Assembly (NCBI GenBank): GCA_964569385.1 | Contig: CAZMUM010000024.1 | Coordinates: forward strand, 1 to 64,000 | DNA: 64,000 nucleotides | Origin: JAADHX01 sp964569385 | Lineage (GTDB): Bacteria > Actinomycetota > Acidimicrobiia > Acidimicrobiales > Poriferisodalaceae | Direction of reading: 5' to 3' | Shown here: positions 16,094 to 25,626 of the stretch, piece after piece | How positions within the stretch are numbered: the stretch's first letter is position 1 | How the letters are laid out: the number at the start of each line of letters is the position of its first letter | Position numbers and translations under genes: made by a program | Notes under the pieces: generated by a model | Told to the model about the DNA's origin: nothing | What the model saw: only the letters and a program-made list of their open reading frames with translations | The model's database searches: none

Positions 16094-17710
16094 ATGGAGC
16101 GCCGGACGTTCCTAGTCTCGGGGCTCGCCCTAGCGGCTGCGGCGTGCACCGATACGACGACCGACAACATCTCGTCGCCGACATCATCTGAAGCGACCAC
16201 CGGTTCGACGGCAAGCGAGTTGTCAACCTCGACATCTGCAGCCACGACTACCGTCCGGCCTCGCACCACCATGGCGCCACACATGGCCAACACTGGTGAG
16301 AGCCCATTCGGGCTTGGGGTTGCCAGCGGCGACCCCGACAACAACAGCGTGGTTATCTGGACCAGGTTGGTCGCAGGCGCAGACGGAGCTGCGGTTGCAA
16401 CTGGTGCGGTCGAGGTTCGGTGCATTGTCACCCGTGATGCCGATCTGGCCGACGTCGTGGTCGACGAGACCGTAAACGTCGACGAGTCGACTGGGCATGC
16501 CGTCCACTTCGTGGCCAACGGCCTTGCCGCCGGCGAAACCTACTATTTCTGGTTTCAAGCCTTAGGCGAGATATCACCAATCGGTCGCACCAAAACTCTG
16601 CCAAACAACACTGACAGAGCACGCATCGTCGTGGCTAGCTGTCAGAACTACGAGGATGGCTTCTTCAACGCCTGGCGCCATGCCAACAACGAAGACGCCG
16701 ATCTCATAGTGCACCTCGGAGACGCGGTGTATCTTCGCGATGGCATTCGGTCCAGACGCAACCACGGCGAGTCCAGGCCCAACGACCTCACCAGCCTGCG
16801 GCGACGCTGGGCGTTGTACCGAGCCGATGCCGATCTTCAGTTGGCCCACGGCTCGATGCCATACGTAGCAACTTGGGACGACAACGAAGTGGCGTCGAAC
16901 TACGCCGCGTTGTCTCGTTACGGATCAGACCCGAACGAATCGTTCGCATCGTTAAGAGCTGCCGCTTACCAGGCTTGGTGGGAACACCAACCAACCCGGC
17001 TTCTGGCACCAATCGACGGTGCTATTCGGATCGAACGCGAGATCCGAATAGGCAACCTCGCCACAATCTGGCTCCTCGATGGGCGTCAGTATCGAAGTAG
17101 TCAGGTATGTGAGCCCCTCGATGGACTGCCCGCGATCGAGGCCTGCGACGACATCAACGATCCAGCTCGAACGATGCTCGGCGCTCAGCAAGCCGAGTGG
17201 CTGAGGTCGGGAATCGCCCGCTCGAACTCCACCTGGCAAGTCATCGCCCAAGCAACTGTTGTTGCCGATTGGGCCATCAGCATCGCCGGTATCACTGGCA
17301 TCAACCACGATCAATGGGACGGCTATGGCCCAGCTCGTGCCGAACTGCTCGAAATCTTGTCGACTGCCGACCGAACCTTGGTGCTATCGGGTGATGTGCA
17401 TTTGGCAGCGGTAAACACCATCGACACCGCACCGGCGGGTGAAACCTCCGTCTCGGAGATTGTGACCCCGAGCATCTCGGCCGCCCTCGACGACAGGGTG
17501 GCTCTCGGACTCGAGCTGACGGTCGCAAACCTTGACCACGTGCATCACCTTGACACCTCTAATCATGGCTATGTGGTGCTAAACATCTCACCAGACGAAA
17601 CCAAAGCCACCTTTCGCAATGTCGACACGTCGGCGGCCGGAGGCGCCGCTTCCGACGGTGACAGTTTTATCTTCGACGGTCGAGGTCGTGTTGTCGCCAT
17701 CGACATCTAA
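16094..17710 (+). CDS. Alkaline phosphatase D (PhoD-like metallophosphatase)
   Basis: Exported phosphodiesterase/phosphomonoesterase, 538 aa. The N-terminus has a twin-arginine signal (ERRTFLVSG) that runs into a lipobox-like AAAAC, so it may be a Tat-exported lipoprotein. The PhoD N-terminal domain starts FGLGVASGDPDNNSVVIWTR. The catalytic domain shows SCQNYEDGFFNAW, HLGDAVYLRDG, WDDNEVASNYA and LSGDVHLAAV, which supply metal ligands. It likely scavenges phosphate from wall teichoic acid or nucleic acids. It directly follows the VanW gene and precedes the flavoprotein gene. Confidence 0.9.
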   Translation: MERRTFLVSGLALAAAACTDTTTDNISSPTSSEATTGSTASELSTSTSAATTTVRPRTTMAPHMANTGESPFGLGVASGDPDNNSVVIWTRLVAGADGAAVATGAVEVRCIVTRDADLADVVVDETVNVDESTGHAVHFVANGLAAGETYYFWFQALGEISPIGRTKTLPNNTDRARIVVASCQNYEDGFFNAWRHANNEDADLIVHLGDAVYLRDGIRSRRNHGESRPNDLTSLRRRWALYRADADLQLAHGSMPYVATWDDNEVASNYAALSRYGSDPNESFASLRAAAYQAWWEHQPTRLLAPIDGAIRIEREIRIGNLATIWLLDGRQYRSSQVCEPLDGLPAIEACDDINDPARTMLGAQQAEWLRSGIARSNSTWQVIAQATVVADWAISIAGITGINHDQWDGYGPARAELLEILSTADRTLVLSGDVHLAAVNTIDTAPAGETSVSEIVTPSISAALDDRVALGLELTVANLDHVHHLDTSNHGYVVLNISPDETKATFRNVDTSAAGGAASDGDSFIFDGRGRVVAIDI

Positions 17711-17774
17711 ACCGACAGCGTCCGCCCGAGATGAGGAGAGGGTTACAACTCGTGCGGCTCTAACCTCACGACCC

Positions 17775-18989
17775 GTGACAGAGGTCGATGTTCTTGTGGT
17801 CGGGGGCGGACCCAGTGGAGCGGCCGCGTCGATGGTGTTAGCCGATGGCGGGTGCGCCGTGTTGGTGGTCGACAAGGCCTCGTTCCCTCGCGACAAGTGT
17901 TGCGGCGACGGTCTAACAACGCTGGCCCTTCGTCTCCTCGAACGCCTCGACTTCGATCCGCAGACTGTCGATTCATGGCTTGAAGTGGACGAGGTTCGAC
18001 TTCGCACCCCGCGAGGTCGCGAGTTGACCCTTCCCCTCCCGCGCGGTGCTGGGTGTTACGCAGCTGTAGCCAAACGCCGCGACCTCGACCACGCCTTACT
18101 TGACCTAGCTGGAACCCGAGGTGCCAACGTGCGTCAGGGCACGGCCATGATCTCGATCCGACCCACCTCTGATTGCATCGAAGTCGAGTTGAGAACTGGG
18201 ACGACCACCGAGTTGGTCAGGGCTCGTTATGTCGTCGGAGCCGATGGCATGTGGTCGCCCGTCCGTAAGGCCCTCGGTCTCAACGTCGAGGGCTACCGAG
18301 GCGAATGGCACGCGTTCAGGCAGTACCACCGTGCCGCGGGGCCTGAGTCGAGACAGATGTGGGTGTGGTTCGAGCCTGACCTACTACCCGGCTACGCATG
18401 GTCGTTTCCTCTGCCAGACGGAATCGTCAACGTCGGCTTCGGAATCGTCAGAGGACCAAAGATGTCGGGCGCCGAGCTGGCGGCCCTTTGGCGCGACCTA
18501 CTCGATCGACCCCACATCGCCCGCGTGCTTGGCGAACACGAGGCCGAGGGCCCACATCGAGCCTGGCCCATCCCGGCGCGCCTACCTAGCATCGGCTTGA
18601 CCGGCCCGCGCACGTTCTTTGTCGGCGATGCTGCCACCGCCACCGACCCAATGACGGGCGAAGGCATCGGCCAAGCGCTCGAAACTGGGATCCTGGCCGC
18701 CGAGGCCATCCTCGAAGCCGGAGCCACTCAACCAGCGGTGGCCGCAGCCAGCTACGAACGATCGGCTCGCGCGGCGTTGTCTGCCGATCATGTTGTGGCA
18801 GCCGGGCTGTCTCGCGTTCTCGGGCATCGAAGAGCTGCCGGCGCCGCGCTAAGTGCTGTCGACCTCAACGATTGGACCCGCCGCAACTTCGCCCGCTGGA
18901 TGTTCGAGGACTATCCACGCGCCATGTTGGCCACACCCCACCGGTGGCACAAGCAGATGTTCAGCCGCGCTGGCGCCTGGGCGCCTTAG
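17775..18989 (+). CDS. Geranylgeranyl reductase family FAD-dependent oxidoreductase
   Basis: 404 aa from a GTG at 17775. FAD-binding VVGGGPSGAAASMVLADGG is at the N-terminus, VVGADGMWSPVRKALG follows in the middle, and FVGDAATATDPMTGEGIGQALETG binds the flavin near residue 275. The family reduces double bonds of isoprenoid chains, such as menaquinone side chains. A strong purine run GAGGAGAGGG (17732-17741) lies about 30 bases upstream but serves no start in this frame. The frame extends back to 17619 inside phoD, and codons upstream of 17775 are not convincing. The start is therefore the least certain part. Confidence 0.82.
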   Translation: MTEVDVLVVGGGPSGAAASMVLADGGCAVLVVDKASFPRDKCCGDGLTTLALRLLERLDFDPQTVDSWLEVDEVRLRTPRGRELTLPLPRGAGCYAAVAKRRDLDHALLDLAGTRGANVRQGTAMISIRPTSDCIEVELRTGTTTELVRARYVVGADGMWSPVRKALGLNVEGYRGEWHAFRQYHRAAGPESRQMWVWFEPDLLPGYAWSFPLPDGIVNVGFGIVRGPKMSGAELAALWRDLLDRPHIARVLGEHEAEGPHRAWPIPARLPSIGLTGPRTFFVGDAATATDPMTGEGIGQALETGILAAEAILEAGATQPAVAAASYERSARAALSADHVVAAGLSRVLGHRRAAGAALSAVDLNDWTRRNFARWMFEDYPRAMLATPHRWHKQMFSRAGAWAP

Positions 18990-19040
18990 CCAGCCAAAAC
19001 AGCTGGAGCCTGGTCTAATCAGGAGACAGCGCCGACCGAG

Positions 19041-20087
19041 TTACAACTCGTCGATGTAACTCTTCAGTTGCTCGACGATCCCGATCTTCTCAGACGTGGT
19101 CGCGGCGATCGGTGAGATGTTCAGGTAGGTGACTCCGGCGTCAGCCATAGCCCGTAGCCGGTCTTTCACGAAGCTCTCCGAACCGATCAGGGCCGCCGAA
19201 GCCAGAAGTTCGTCTGGCACCAACGCCGCAGCCTCGTCCTTGTGGCCAGACAGATACAGGTCTTGTAGTTCTTCGGCCACATCTTCGTACCCGTACCGCT
19301 GAAGCACGTTGTTGTAAAAGTTCTTGCCCTTGGCGCCCATTCCGCCGAAGTACAGCGCAGCCATCGGCCGCGCCAGCTCGCGCAAGTGATCGACATCGTC
19401 GCCGATTGCAACGGCAGCGCCAGCAATGATGTCGAGCTGGCCGAGACTCGGGTCGCGCTTGGCCAGGCCCTTTGCCAGAGAGTCGCCCCAGACCTGTTGC
19501 GAACGTTCTGGCCAGAACCAGATCGGCAGCCATTGGTTGGCAATTTCGGCTGTCATCTCGACATTCTTGTCGCCAAGCGATGCCACCAAAATCGGGATGT
19601 TCTCCCTAACTGGGTGGTTTATCAGCTTCAATGACTTGCCAAGCCCGGTGCCTTGCCCGACTGGTAGCGGCACGTCGTAGTGCTTGCCATGGAAGTTGAC
19701 CTTCTCGCGGCGCCAGACCTGACGACAGATCTCGATAGTTTCACGGGTGCGACCGACCGGAGCGTCGTAGGTCACCCCATGGAAACCCTCGATCACCTGG
19801 GGCCCAGAAGCACCTAACCCCAACACGGCGCGTCCCCCTGACAAGGCATCGAGCCCCGCGGCAGTCATAGCCATGAGCGTCGGTGTGCGGGTGTAGATGG
19901 GCAAAATGCCGGAGCCGATTTCGATTCGTTCGGTGCGAGCAGCCAGGAACCCCATGACGGTCACAGCATCGAACGAGTAAGCCTCGGGGACCCACACCGC
20001 GTCGAGTCCGGCCTTCTCGAGTGCGACCACCTCATCGATGGCGGCCAGGAAGTCACCTGAGTAGTTGAGCAGGGTTCCGATCTTCAT
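19041..20087 (-). CDS. LLM class F420-dependent oxidoreductase (paralogue 1)
   Basis: 348 aa TIM-barrel enzyme of the luciferase-like monooxygenase superfamily, likely using reduced F420. The N-terminus MKIGTLLNYSGDF and the early segments GLDAVWVPEAYSFDAV, GSGILPIYTRTPTLMAM and GLGASGPQVIEGFHG match the group. Its start overlaps the end of the upstream acyltransferase gene by 4 bases, so the two are translationally coupled. Two more LLM proteins occur in this window (30.4 and 33.1 kb). Substrate unknown; a lipid-linked role is suggested only by the neighbour. Confidence 0.9.
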   Translation of the reverse strand: MKIGTLLNYSGDFLAAIDEVVALEKAGLDAVWVPEAYSFDAVTVMGFLAARTERIEIGSGILPIYTRTPTLMAMTAAGLDALSGGRAVLGLGASGPQVIEGFHGVTYDAPVGRTRETIEICRQVWRREKVNFHGKHYDVPLPVGQGTGLGKSLKLINHPVRENIPILVASLGDKNVEMTAEIANQWLPIWFWPERSQQVWGDSLAKGLAKRDPSLGQLDIIAGAAVAIGDDVDHLRELARPMAALYFGGMGAKGKNFYNNVLQRYGYEDVAEELQDLYLSGHKDEAAALVPDELLASAALIGSESFVKDRLRAMADAGVTYLNISPIAATTSEKIGIVEQLKSYIDEL

Positions 20088-21154
20088 TTCGATGTCTCCG
20101 TGGTCTCTTTGAGTGTCGATGATTGATTGTTGTTACGAGCCTGCATACGTTCGTCGATCCAGTGGTCCATCGTCTCCCACTGATCGAAGAGCCAAAGTTC
20201 GCGTTCGGCTGGGTCGTCGGGAATGGCGGACCTCTCGTGGTGCCAAGTCCTGATTTCGATCTGGTGCTTGAGCGGGACCGCTCGCCACGCCGTCTTTGGG
20301 GCTGTCAGTTGCTCGAAACCCACGTGGCCAGTGATGACTACCGGCGCGGTCGGAGCCCCATCGAGCATCGCCGACAAGCCTGCGACTCTCGGTGCGAGCA
20401 GGTGCTCTAACGCTCGCGCCCGAGCGGCTAGATCTGGGCGGCCCTTGTCGAGCCGTTCGATGATTCGGGCCCGGCGTTTTGGTCGAGCTAACCCACCCTC
20501 GGGGAAAATACAGAACCCGGTGTTGTCGGCAGTGGCCTGGGTCATTCGGCTGATGCCCTCGACCTCGCGTCGCATGTCGGCACCATCGCGCTTCACAAAG
20601 AACTGCGGGGTGCGGTGACCGACTACATCGAGCGCTGGTTCGTTTCGCAACTGCGATGCCAACACCACACGAATGTCCCGACCAGAGTCCAACAAGTAAC
20701 GCGTCGGCATGTACACGTCGGCAAAACTCTGATGCCTTGCTGCGGCAATGACTGGCCCGGTTGGAGGTGCTGGGTCGCCGACGTACACGAACCTCGCGCC
20801 AAGGATTCGTAGCGCCCACATCATCGAAACAATCCAGAAGCTCACGGTCGCGTTGGCGCTCCTCTGACCAGCTGATGTCCAGATCTTGGTACCAAAGCCA
20901 AATCGAACCCAACTGCCAAAGGCCCATAGATGACAGACGATCTCGATCCACAGGAAAGCCAGCGCCATCAATACAAATCGAACGGTTCCCAAGCCCCACC
21001 GTCGTAGGGCCACATCGACGATCAGGGCCAACAAGAGCGCTCCGGGCAGAACCAGAAGGAGAAGAATTCCCAAGACGAACTGGCCGCTGATGAAAAGCAG
21101 CCGACGACGAATTGTGACGAAACGCGATGTCTTGGCTGGGCGAGGCAACTCCAC
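20084..21154 (-). CDS. 1-acyl-glycerol-3-phosphate acyltransferase-like protein (PlsC family)
   Basis: 356 aa membrane-associated acyltransferase. Two hydrophobic stretches (about 20-48 and 58-80) precede the catalytic region with the HX4D motif HQSFAD (141-146) and the substrate-binding IFPEGG (216-221). FPEGG in place of FPEGTR, together with the long N-terminal membrane region, resembles the YihG-like branch. It likely acylates lysophosphatidate or a related lipid. It is the first gene of a two-gene unit with the LLM oxidoreductase. Confidence 0.82.
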   Translation of the reverse strand: MELPRPAKTSRFVTIRRRLLFISGQFVLGILLLLVLPGALLLALIVDVALRRWGLGTVRFVLMALAFLWIEIVCHLWAFGSWVRFGFGTKIWTSAGQRSANATVSFWIVSMMWALRILGARFVYVGDPAPPTGPVIAAARHQSFADVYMPTRYLLDSGRDIRVVLASQLRNEPALDVVGHRTPQFFVKRDGADMRREVEGISRMTQATADNTGFCIFPEGGLARPKRRARIIERLDKGRPDLAARARALEHLLAPRVAGLSAMLDGAPTAPVVITGHVGFEQLTAPKTAWRAVPLKHQIEIRTWHHERSAIPDDPAERELWLFDQWETMDHWIDERMQARNNNQSSTLKETTETSK

Positions 21155-21255
21155 GGTTCGACATCATCACAGCCCGGCGAGCTACATGCCAGACCGATCC
21201 ACAATCGCCGTTTCATCGATGTTAGATAGCGACGCCTCGATAGGGTCTCTCGCCA

Positions 21256-21684
21256 ATGACCCAATGCACGTTCTGCGAGATCATTGCTGGGCGATCACCG
21301 GCCCAGGTGGTTCATGAGGACGACCACAGCCTGGCCTTTATGGACCTCTTGCCCATGACCCCTGGCCACTGCCTCCTGGTACCGAAGCGCCACGTCGTCG
21401 ACGTATGGGATCTCGACGACGACGATGCCGCCCACATCATGAGAGGTGTTACCCGCATTTCACACACGGTTCGCCAGCGGTTGAAGCCAGCTGGGCTGAA
21501 CATCTTGAACAACAACGGCAAGCTCGCCGACCAATCACAGTTCCACTTTCACTTTCACATCATCCCGAGATATGGCAACGACAGACTCCTACATCCGTGG
21601 GAACGCCGCTTCGGCAACCGCGATGAGATACGCATGGTCGCCGGGGTGCTCCGAGGCGAGAGAGATCTGCCTGGTGTCGAGTAA
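21256..21684 (+). CDS. HIT family nucleotide-binding protein
   Basis: 142 aa histidine-triad protein, cytosolic, hydrolysing nucleoside phosphoramidates or dinucleotides. The start CTFCEIIAGRSPAQVVHEDD is typical, with Cys pair C4/C7 as in zinc-binding Hint-type members. The triad HFHFHIIPR puts His at 97, 99 and 101. It is convergent with the acetyltransferase gene, with only a few bases between the stops. Confidence 0.93.
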   Translation: MTQCTFCEIIAGRSPAQVVHEDDHSLAFMDLLPMTPGHCLLVPKRHVVDVWDLDDDDAAHIMRGVTRISHTVRQRLKPAGLNILNNNGKLADQSQFHFHFHIIPRYGNDRLLHPWERRFGNRDEIRMVAGVLRGERDLPGVE

Positions 21685-21687
21685 CCG

Positions 21688-22908
21688 CTAGTAGTGCGTG
21701 TCGTTAAATGGCACCTGTGTGCAACGGAAGAACTCTGTGGCGCGAGACGCGTCGCCCCTGGCCCGACCGACTGTGACGATCGTTGCCGCCGTCGCGCTTC
21801 CGGCGAAGATCGAAGCCCAGTCAGCAGCCAAGCAGGTGAGGTCGGCGGTCCTGTCTGTGCGGCTGACCTCTGCGGTTCCACCCTGTGCGTCGATTGCGTA
21901 GTTGCCAGCCAGATCGCGGAACGTCGGGTCGTCGAACCCCACCACGAAATGTCCATCAACCAGGTACTCCCTCGCACCGAACACTCTGATCGGATCGAGG
22001 ATTCGTAGCCAGTTGAAGTCGGTGATCCCCACGGTAGAAACACAGCGAGGCTCTAGCAAAGCATCTGCGAGGGGTTCAGCCAGCGGACGCTCGGCGGTTA
22101 CCTTGACGACCAGATCAATGGACAGCAAGAACTTCCACAGCGCCAGAACAACATAGGCATCAACACCTATGAGGAACTTAACCTTGAGCTCGTTGCGGGG
22201 CCCATCGGCTCCCCAGTTCTCTGCTATGCGGTAAGTGACAGCACCATCGGGCACACCACTCTCGTCGCGATGGACCACGTGAAAGAACTGCGACGCTCCG
22301 CCCCGAGCCGATTCGGGATCCTCGAAGTAGCTGGACCAAATGGATTGCGGACGACTCATCATTCCTGACGTCGTGGCCCGTTGACGCTCGTGAAGATCGG
22401 GGAAGATCTCGGCGGCCTGCGCTGGGCTAACTGTGGCAACGTCGCCTATGTCTGGGGTGCCCTCGCGCAGCGCAGCCCGCTGAGTATCGATGCTGACCAA
22501 ACGAAACGATGTCGTATGACCGTATCCGTACCGGCCATAGATCGTGCTCTCGGACGCATTCAGCCCGGCAAGAGGCATGCCTGCCTCCCGAAACCCCGAT
22601 AGCTGCTCGGTCATTAGCATTTTCAAAGAGCCCCGGCGCCGGTGTGTAGGTTTCACCGCTACCGAGGTCACGCCAGGACACCCGAGCGATTCGCCGCCAG
22701 GGACGGTGACCTCCATCGGATATGCCGCAGTGGCCCCAACTAGATCGTCACCATCGAGCACGCACCAGGCGTGGTCGTTGAGATAGACCTCGTCCATGGG
22801 GTGGTTCTGAACGTCTCGGTTTGGCGTATATCCGAACGCGATGGAATCGACGAAGAACAGAGCGTCCAGATCGGCCCTACTTGTGCGTCTCACTACTAGC
22901 TCACTCAT
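21688..22908 (-). CDS. Eis-like GNAT N-acetyltransferase
   Basis: 406 aa, the typical length of the Eis group (N-terminal GNAT, central second GNAT-like and C-terminal SCP2-like domain). The acetyl-CoA loop is visible as VTSVAVKPTHRRRGSLKMLM (about 85-104). The tail ends with an aromatic residue, as expected for a family whose C-terminal carboxylate takes part in catalysis. The start ATG at 22908 was chosen because upstream codons (to 23097) overlap the divergent synthetase gene. Eis enzymes acetylate aminoglycosides or protein lysines in mycobacteria; the physiological substrate here is unknown. Confidence 0.88.
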   Translation of the reverse strand: MSELVVRRTSRADLDALFFVDSIAFGYTPNRDVQNHPMDEVYLNDHAWCVLDGDDLVGATAAYPMEVTVPGGESLGCPGVTSVAVKPTHRRRGSLKMLMTEQLSGFREAGMPLAGLNASESTIYGRYGYGHTTSFRLVSIDTQRAALREGTPDIGDVATVSPAQAAEIFPDLHERQRATTSGMMSRPQSIWSSYFEDPESARGGASQFFHVVHRDESGVPDGAVTYRIAENWGADGPRNELKVKFLIGVDAYVVLALWKFLLSIDLVVKVTAERPLAEPLADALLEPRCVSTVGITDFNWLRILDPIRVFGAREYLVDGHFVVGFDDPTFRDLAGNYAIDAQGGTAEVSRTDRTADLTCLAADWASIFAGSATAATIVTVGRARGDASRATEFFRCTQVPFNDTHY

Positions 22909-23013
22909 GGCTCCATGGTGGCCCATCGAGGCCCTCAACACTTCGAATTCGTAGACGTTGGGGTGAGCGGCGTACGATCGCACCGCTCGACGACCACTTC
23001 TCAGGAGATCCAG

Positions 23014-24621
23014 ATGGCCGGATGGAACTTTGCCGATGTATGGGAAACCAACGCCAAGGCAGTCGCCGATCGCGACGCCTTGGTGCACGGCGACCATCGC
23101 GTCAGTTGGTCCGAGATGAACCGACGGGCCAATGGTGTTGCATCAGCGCTCCTCGCCACGTCTGGTCTTGCCAAGCAGGACAAGGTCGCGCAGTATCTGT
23201 ACAACTGCACCGAGTTTATGGAATCGCAGTTCGCCATCTTCAAGGCTGGCCTCGTCCCGGTGAACACTAATTACCGATACACCTCAGAAGAGCTCGTCTA
23301 CCTGTGGGACAACGCCGACGCTGTGGCCGTTGTGTTTCATGAGTCGTTCACCGAAACCGTCGAGGCGATCCGCGGTCGTTTGCCCAAGATAGAGACGTAC
23401 CTCTGGGTCGACGACAGCGAACGCGGCACTTGCCCAGAGTGGGCGATGCCATATGAGCACGCGGCCACTGGCGGCACCGCAACCAATGTCTCAGGTCCGT
23501 GGGGCCGCAGCGGCGACGACCTTTACATGCTCTACACCGGCGGAACAACCGGAATGCCCAAAGGTGTCATGTGGCCCCAAGACGAGCTGATGAAGGTCTA
23601 TCGAACGTCCAATCCCGAGCTGCCAGTCGAGGTCGACCTCGACTACTTCGTAGCCCACAACCCGGCACCGGCATCGATCGGAGTTCCGTGTTGCCCGCAG
23701 ATGCACGGTACTGGCGCCCTCAGCTCTCACGCACTGTTACACGGTGGCGGCACCGTGGTCACCCTGACCATCCGGAGTTTCGACGCTGACGAACTCATCG
23801 ACACCATCGAAAGAGAAGGTGTCAACAGGCTCGCCATCGTTGGTGACGCCTTCGCTAAACCAATGGTTAGGGCACTCGATGCCAGACCGGGAGAGCGCGA
23901 TATCAGTTCGTTGTTCGCCATACTCTCGTCCGGGGTGATGTGGAGCCAGGAATCCAAAGACGGTCTGTTGCGACACCACCCAAACATGATGTTGGTCGAC
24001 GCGTTCAGCTCTTCGGAGGCACTCGGAATGGGCCAGTCGGTATCTACTGGCGCCAGTACCGCCAAAACTGCGAAGTTCGACCTCGGCGAACGGGCCATCG
24101 TCATCGATGACAACGGAAGCCCAATCGAACCTGGCACCGGCGAAATCGGACGCGTCGCCGTTCGAGGCGTTCTGCCAGTCGGCTATTACAAGGACGCCGC
24201 AAAGACGGCCGAGACGTTCATCACGGTTAACGGCGAGCGCTTCTCGACTCCCGGCGATTACGCCACCATCGAAGCCGATGGCTCGCTCACGCTGTTGGGC
24301 CGGGGGTCGGTGTGCATCAACACCGGCGGCGAGAAGGTCTACCCAGAAGAGGTAGAGGAGCGCCTGAAGACTCACCCGTCAGTACTCGACGCGGTTGTCG
24401 TTGGCGTTCCCGACGAAAAGTTTGGTGAGGCAGTTACCGGGGTCGTCGAGCTTCGTGACGGACACGACCTCGATGCCGTGTCTGTCATTGCTCATGCCCG
24501 CGAAACGCTAGCTGGTTATAAGACTCCCAAACGAATACTGACAATCGACACGATCGGTCGAGCTGCCAATGGCAAGGTCGACTACAAACGGCTGAAGAAC
24601 TACGCCGCCGACCACATCTAG
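23014..24621 (+). CDS. Acyl-CoA synthetase (AMP-forming, FadD-like)
   Basis: 535 aa adenylate-forming ligase that activates a carboxylic acid to its CoA thioester. The start at 23014 has an AGGAG site (CAGGAGATCCAG). Motifs: P-loop LYTGGTTGMPKGVMW (about 172-186), adenine-binding region around DAFSSSEALGMGQ, hinge DYATIEADGSLTLLGRG, and C-terminal domain GGEKVYPEEVEE with catalytic Lys in RAANGKVDYKRLK. It probably serves fatty acid or steroid side-chain metabolism together with the crotonase and SDR genes elsewhere in the window. Divergent from the Eis-like gene. Confidence 0.92.
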   Translation: MAGWNFADVWETNAKAVADRDALVHGDHRVSWSEMNRRANGVASALLATSGLAKQDKVAQYLYNCTEFMESQFAIFKAGLVPVNTNYRYTSEELVYLWDNADAVAVVFHESFTETVEAIRGRLPKIETYLWVDDSERGTCPEWAMPYEHAATGGTATNVSGPWGRSGDDLYMLYTGGTTGMPKGVMWPQDELMKVYRTSNPELPVEVDLDYFVAHNPAPASIGVPCCPQMHGTGALSSHALLHGGGTVVTLTIRSFDADELIDTIEREGVNRLAIVGDAFAKPMVRALDARPGERDISSLFAILSSGVMWSQESKDGLLRHHPNMMLVDAFSSSEALGMGQSVSTGASTAKTAKFDLGERAIVIDDNGSPIEPGTGEIGRVAVRGVLPVGYYKDAAKTAETFITVNGERFSTPGDYATIEADGSLTLLGRGSVCINTGGEKVYPEEVEERLKTHPSVLDAVVVGVPDEKFGEAVTGVVELRDGHDLDAVSVIAHARETLAGYKTPKRILTIDTIGRAANGKVDYKRLKNYAADHI

Positions 24622-25476
24622 TCACCACAGACCAAGAACGGTCATCCAGTTCTCGAGTATCCAATAGTGGCCGCCGGCGACGTCGTCGACGCTGACGTTG
24701 GCCAGGTCAGCGATCGCCTCGCCGCTCTCGATGGTCACATCACTGTCATGTCGACCATGAATGACTCGGAGCGGTAGATCATCAGCTACCTCGGCGCTCC
24801 AGTTCTGGGTCAATAGCAGCGCATCCGACAGCCAACCCGCGACGCCCTGTGCGAACGCTTGCTCTGCATCGGCTTCGAGCATGGCTCGAACATCGCGGCG
24901 CTCGAGCATGGCGGTGTCGCCGTCGCCGGCGCGGTCGACGACTTCGGCAATTCGATCAGTCGGACCAGACCGTGCACGGGTCGCCGTGGGTGTGAGCACC
25001 CATCGAAGCATCCTTCGGCGCAACGCTAGCGGAGCCCTTCTCAGCAGCTTCAAACGACCCGCAGAGTCGGCAGGCAAGGCCCTATACAACCGTTCGTCTC
25101 GGATCGAGCAGATGCCTGACACGATGGTCAGGCCCTGGCAGCGCTCTCCCATTGCCGAAGCCGCATGCCAGGCATGCCCGGCGCCGGCCGACCAGCCCAC
25201 GAGGCGACACGTGTCGACGTTCAACTCATCGAGGATCGCCGTTGTACGAGCCGCACTGCCAGACCAATCTGGCTTTGGCAATGAACTGGATTTGCCGTAT
25301 CCAGGCCGATCGAATGTGATCAGCCGTGCGTCTAGCTCCGCCACCATCGCAGCGGGCGGTTGAAACAGCCTCGAGTTCGGCGTGCCTCCGAACAGCACGA
25401 CGGTTTCGGCTGAATCGGTAGAACTGACCTCGACACAAACGTCGTGGCCGCCGAATCGAACAATCTGCACGACCAC
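24622..25476 (-). CDS. Alpha/beta hydrolase
   Basis: 284 aa. Nucleophile elbow GWSAGAG (GxSxG, about 93-99), oxyanion region VLFGGTPNSR, HGRHD acid region and late GGHYWI carrying the catalytic His. The early TFDRPGYGKSS is typical of the proline iminopeptidase/haloalkane dehalogenase-like branch. Reaction unknown. Convergent with the acyl-CoA synthetase gene, the stops nearly touching. Confidence 0.85.
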   Translation of the reverse strand: MVVQIVRFGGHDVCVEVSSTDSAETVVLFGGTPNSRLFQPPAAMVAELDARLITFDRPGYGKSSSLPKPDWSGSAARTTAILDELNVDTCRLVGWSAGAGHAWHAASAMGERCQGLTIVSGICSIRDERLYRALPADSAGRLKLLRRAPLALRRRMLRWVLTPTATRARSGPTDRIAEVVDRAGDGDTAMLERRDVRAMLEADAEQAFAQGVAGWLSDALLLTQNWSAEVADDLPLRVIHGRHDSDVTIESGEAIADLANVSVDDVAGGHYWILENWMTVLGLW

Positions 25477-25586
25477 AGTTTCTACCGCACATTTCTGCCG
25501 CGCACTTCTACCGCACAGCCACCCGGATCCGATCGCTCCTCAAGCTGTACTCAAAGCCTGCCGAAACAGACCCTTTCATCGCGACA

Positions 25587-25614
25587 TTGTTACTTATGTT
25601 TCAAATGTTACAAT
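25587..25614 (+). promoter_or_regulatory. Predicted sigma70-type promoter of the M23/propeller gene
   Basis: TTGTTA (25587-25592), a 16-base spacer and TACAAT (25609-25614) lie in a locally AT-rich patch. This would start transcription near 25621, directly before the 14-bp tandem repeat, giving a leader of about 50 bases made almost wholly of the repeat. Confidence 0.45.
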
Positions 25615-25626
25615 TCAATGACCTCA

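Noticed and set aside
16925..16939. LexA-like CGAAC...GTTCG
   Set aside because: The half-sites are separated by 5 bases, not 4, and lie inside the phoD coding region, so it is a chance match.
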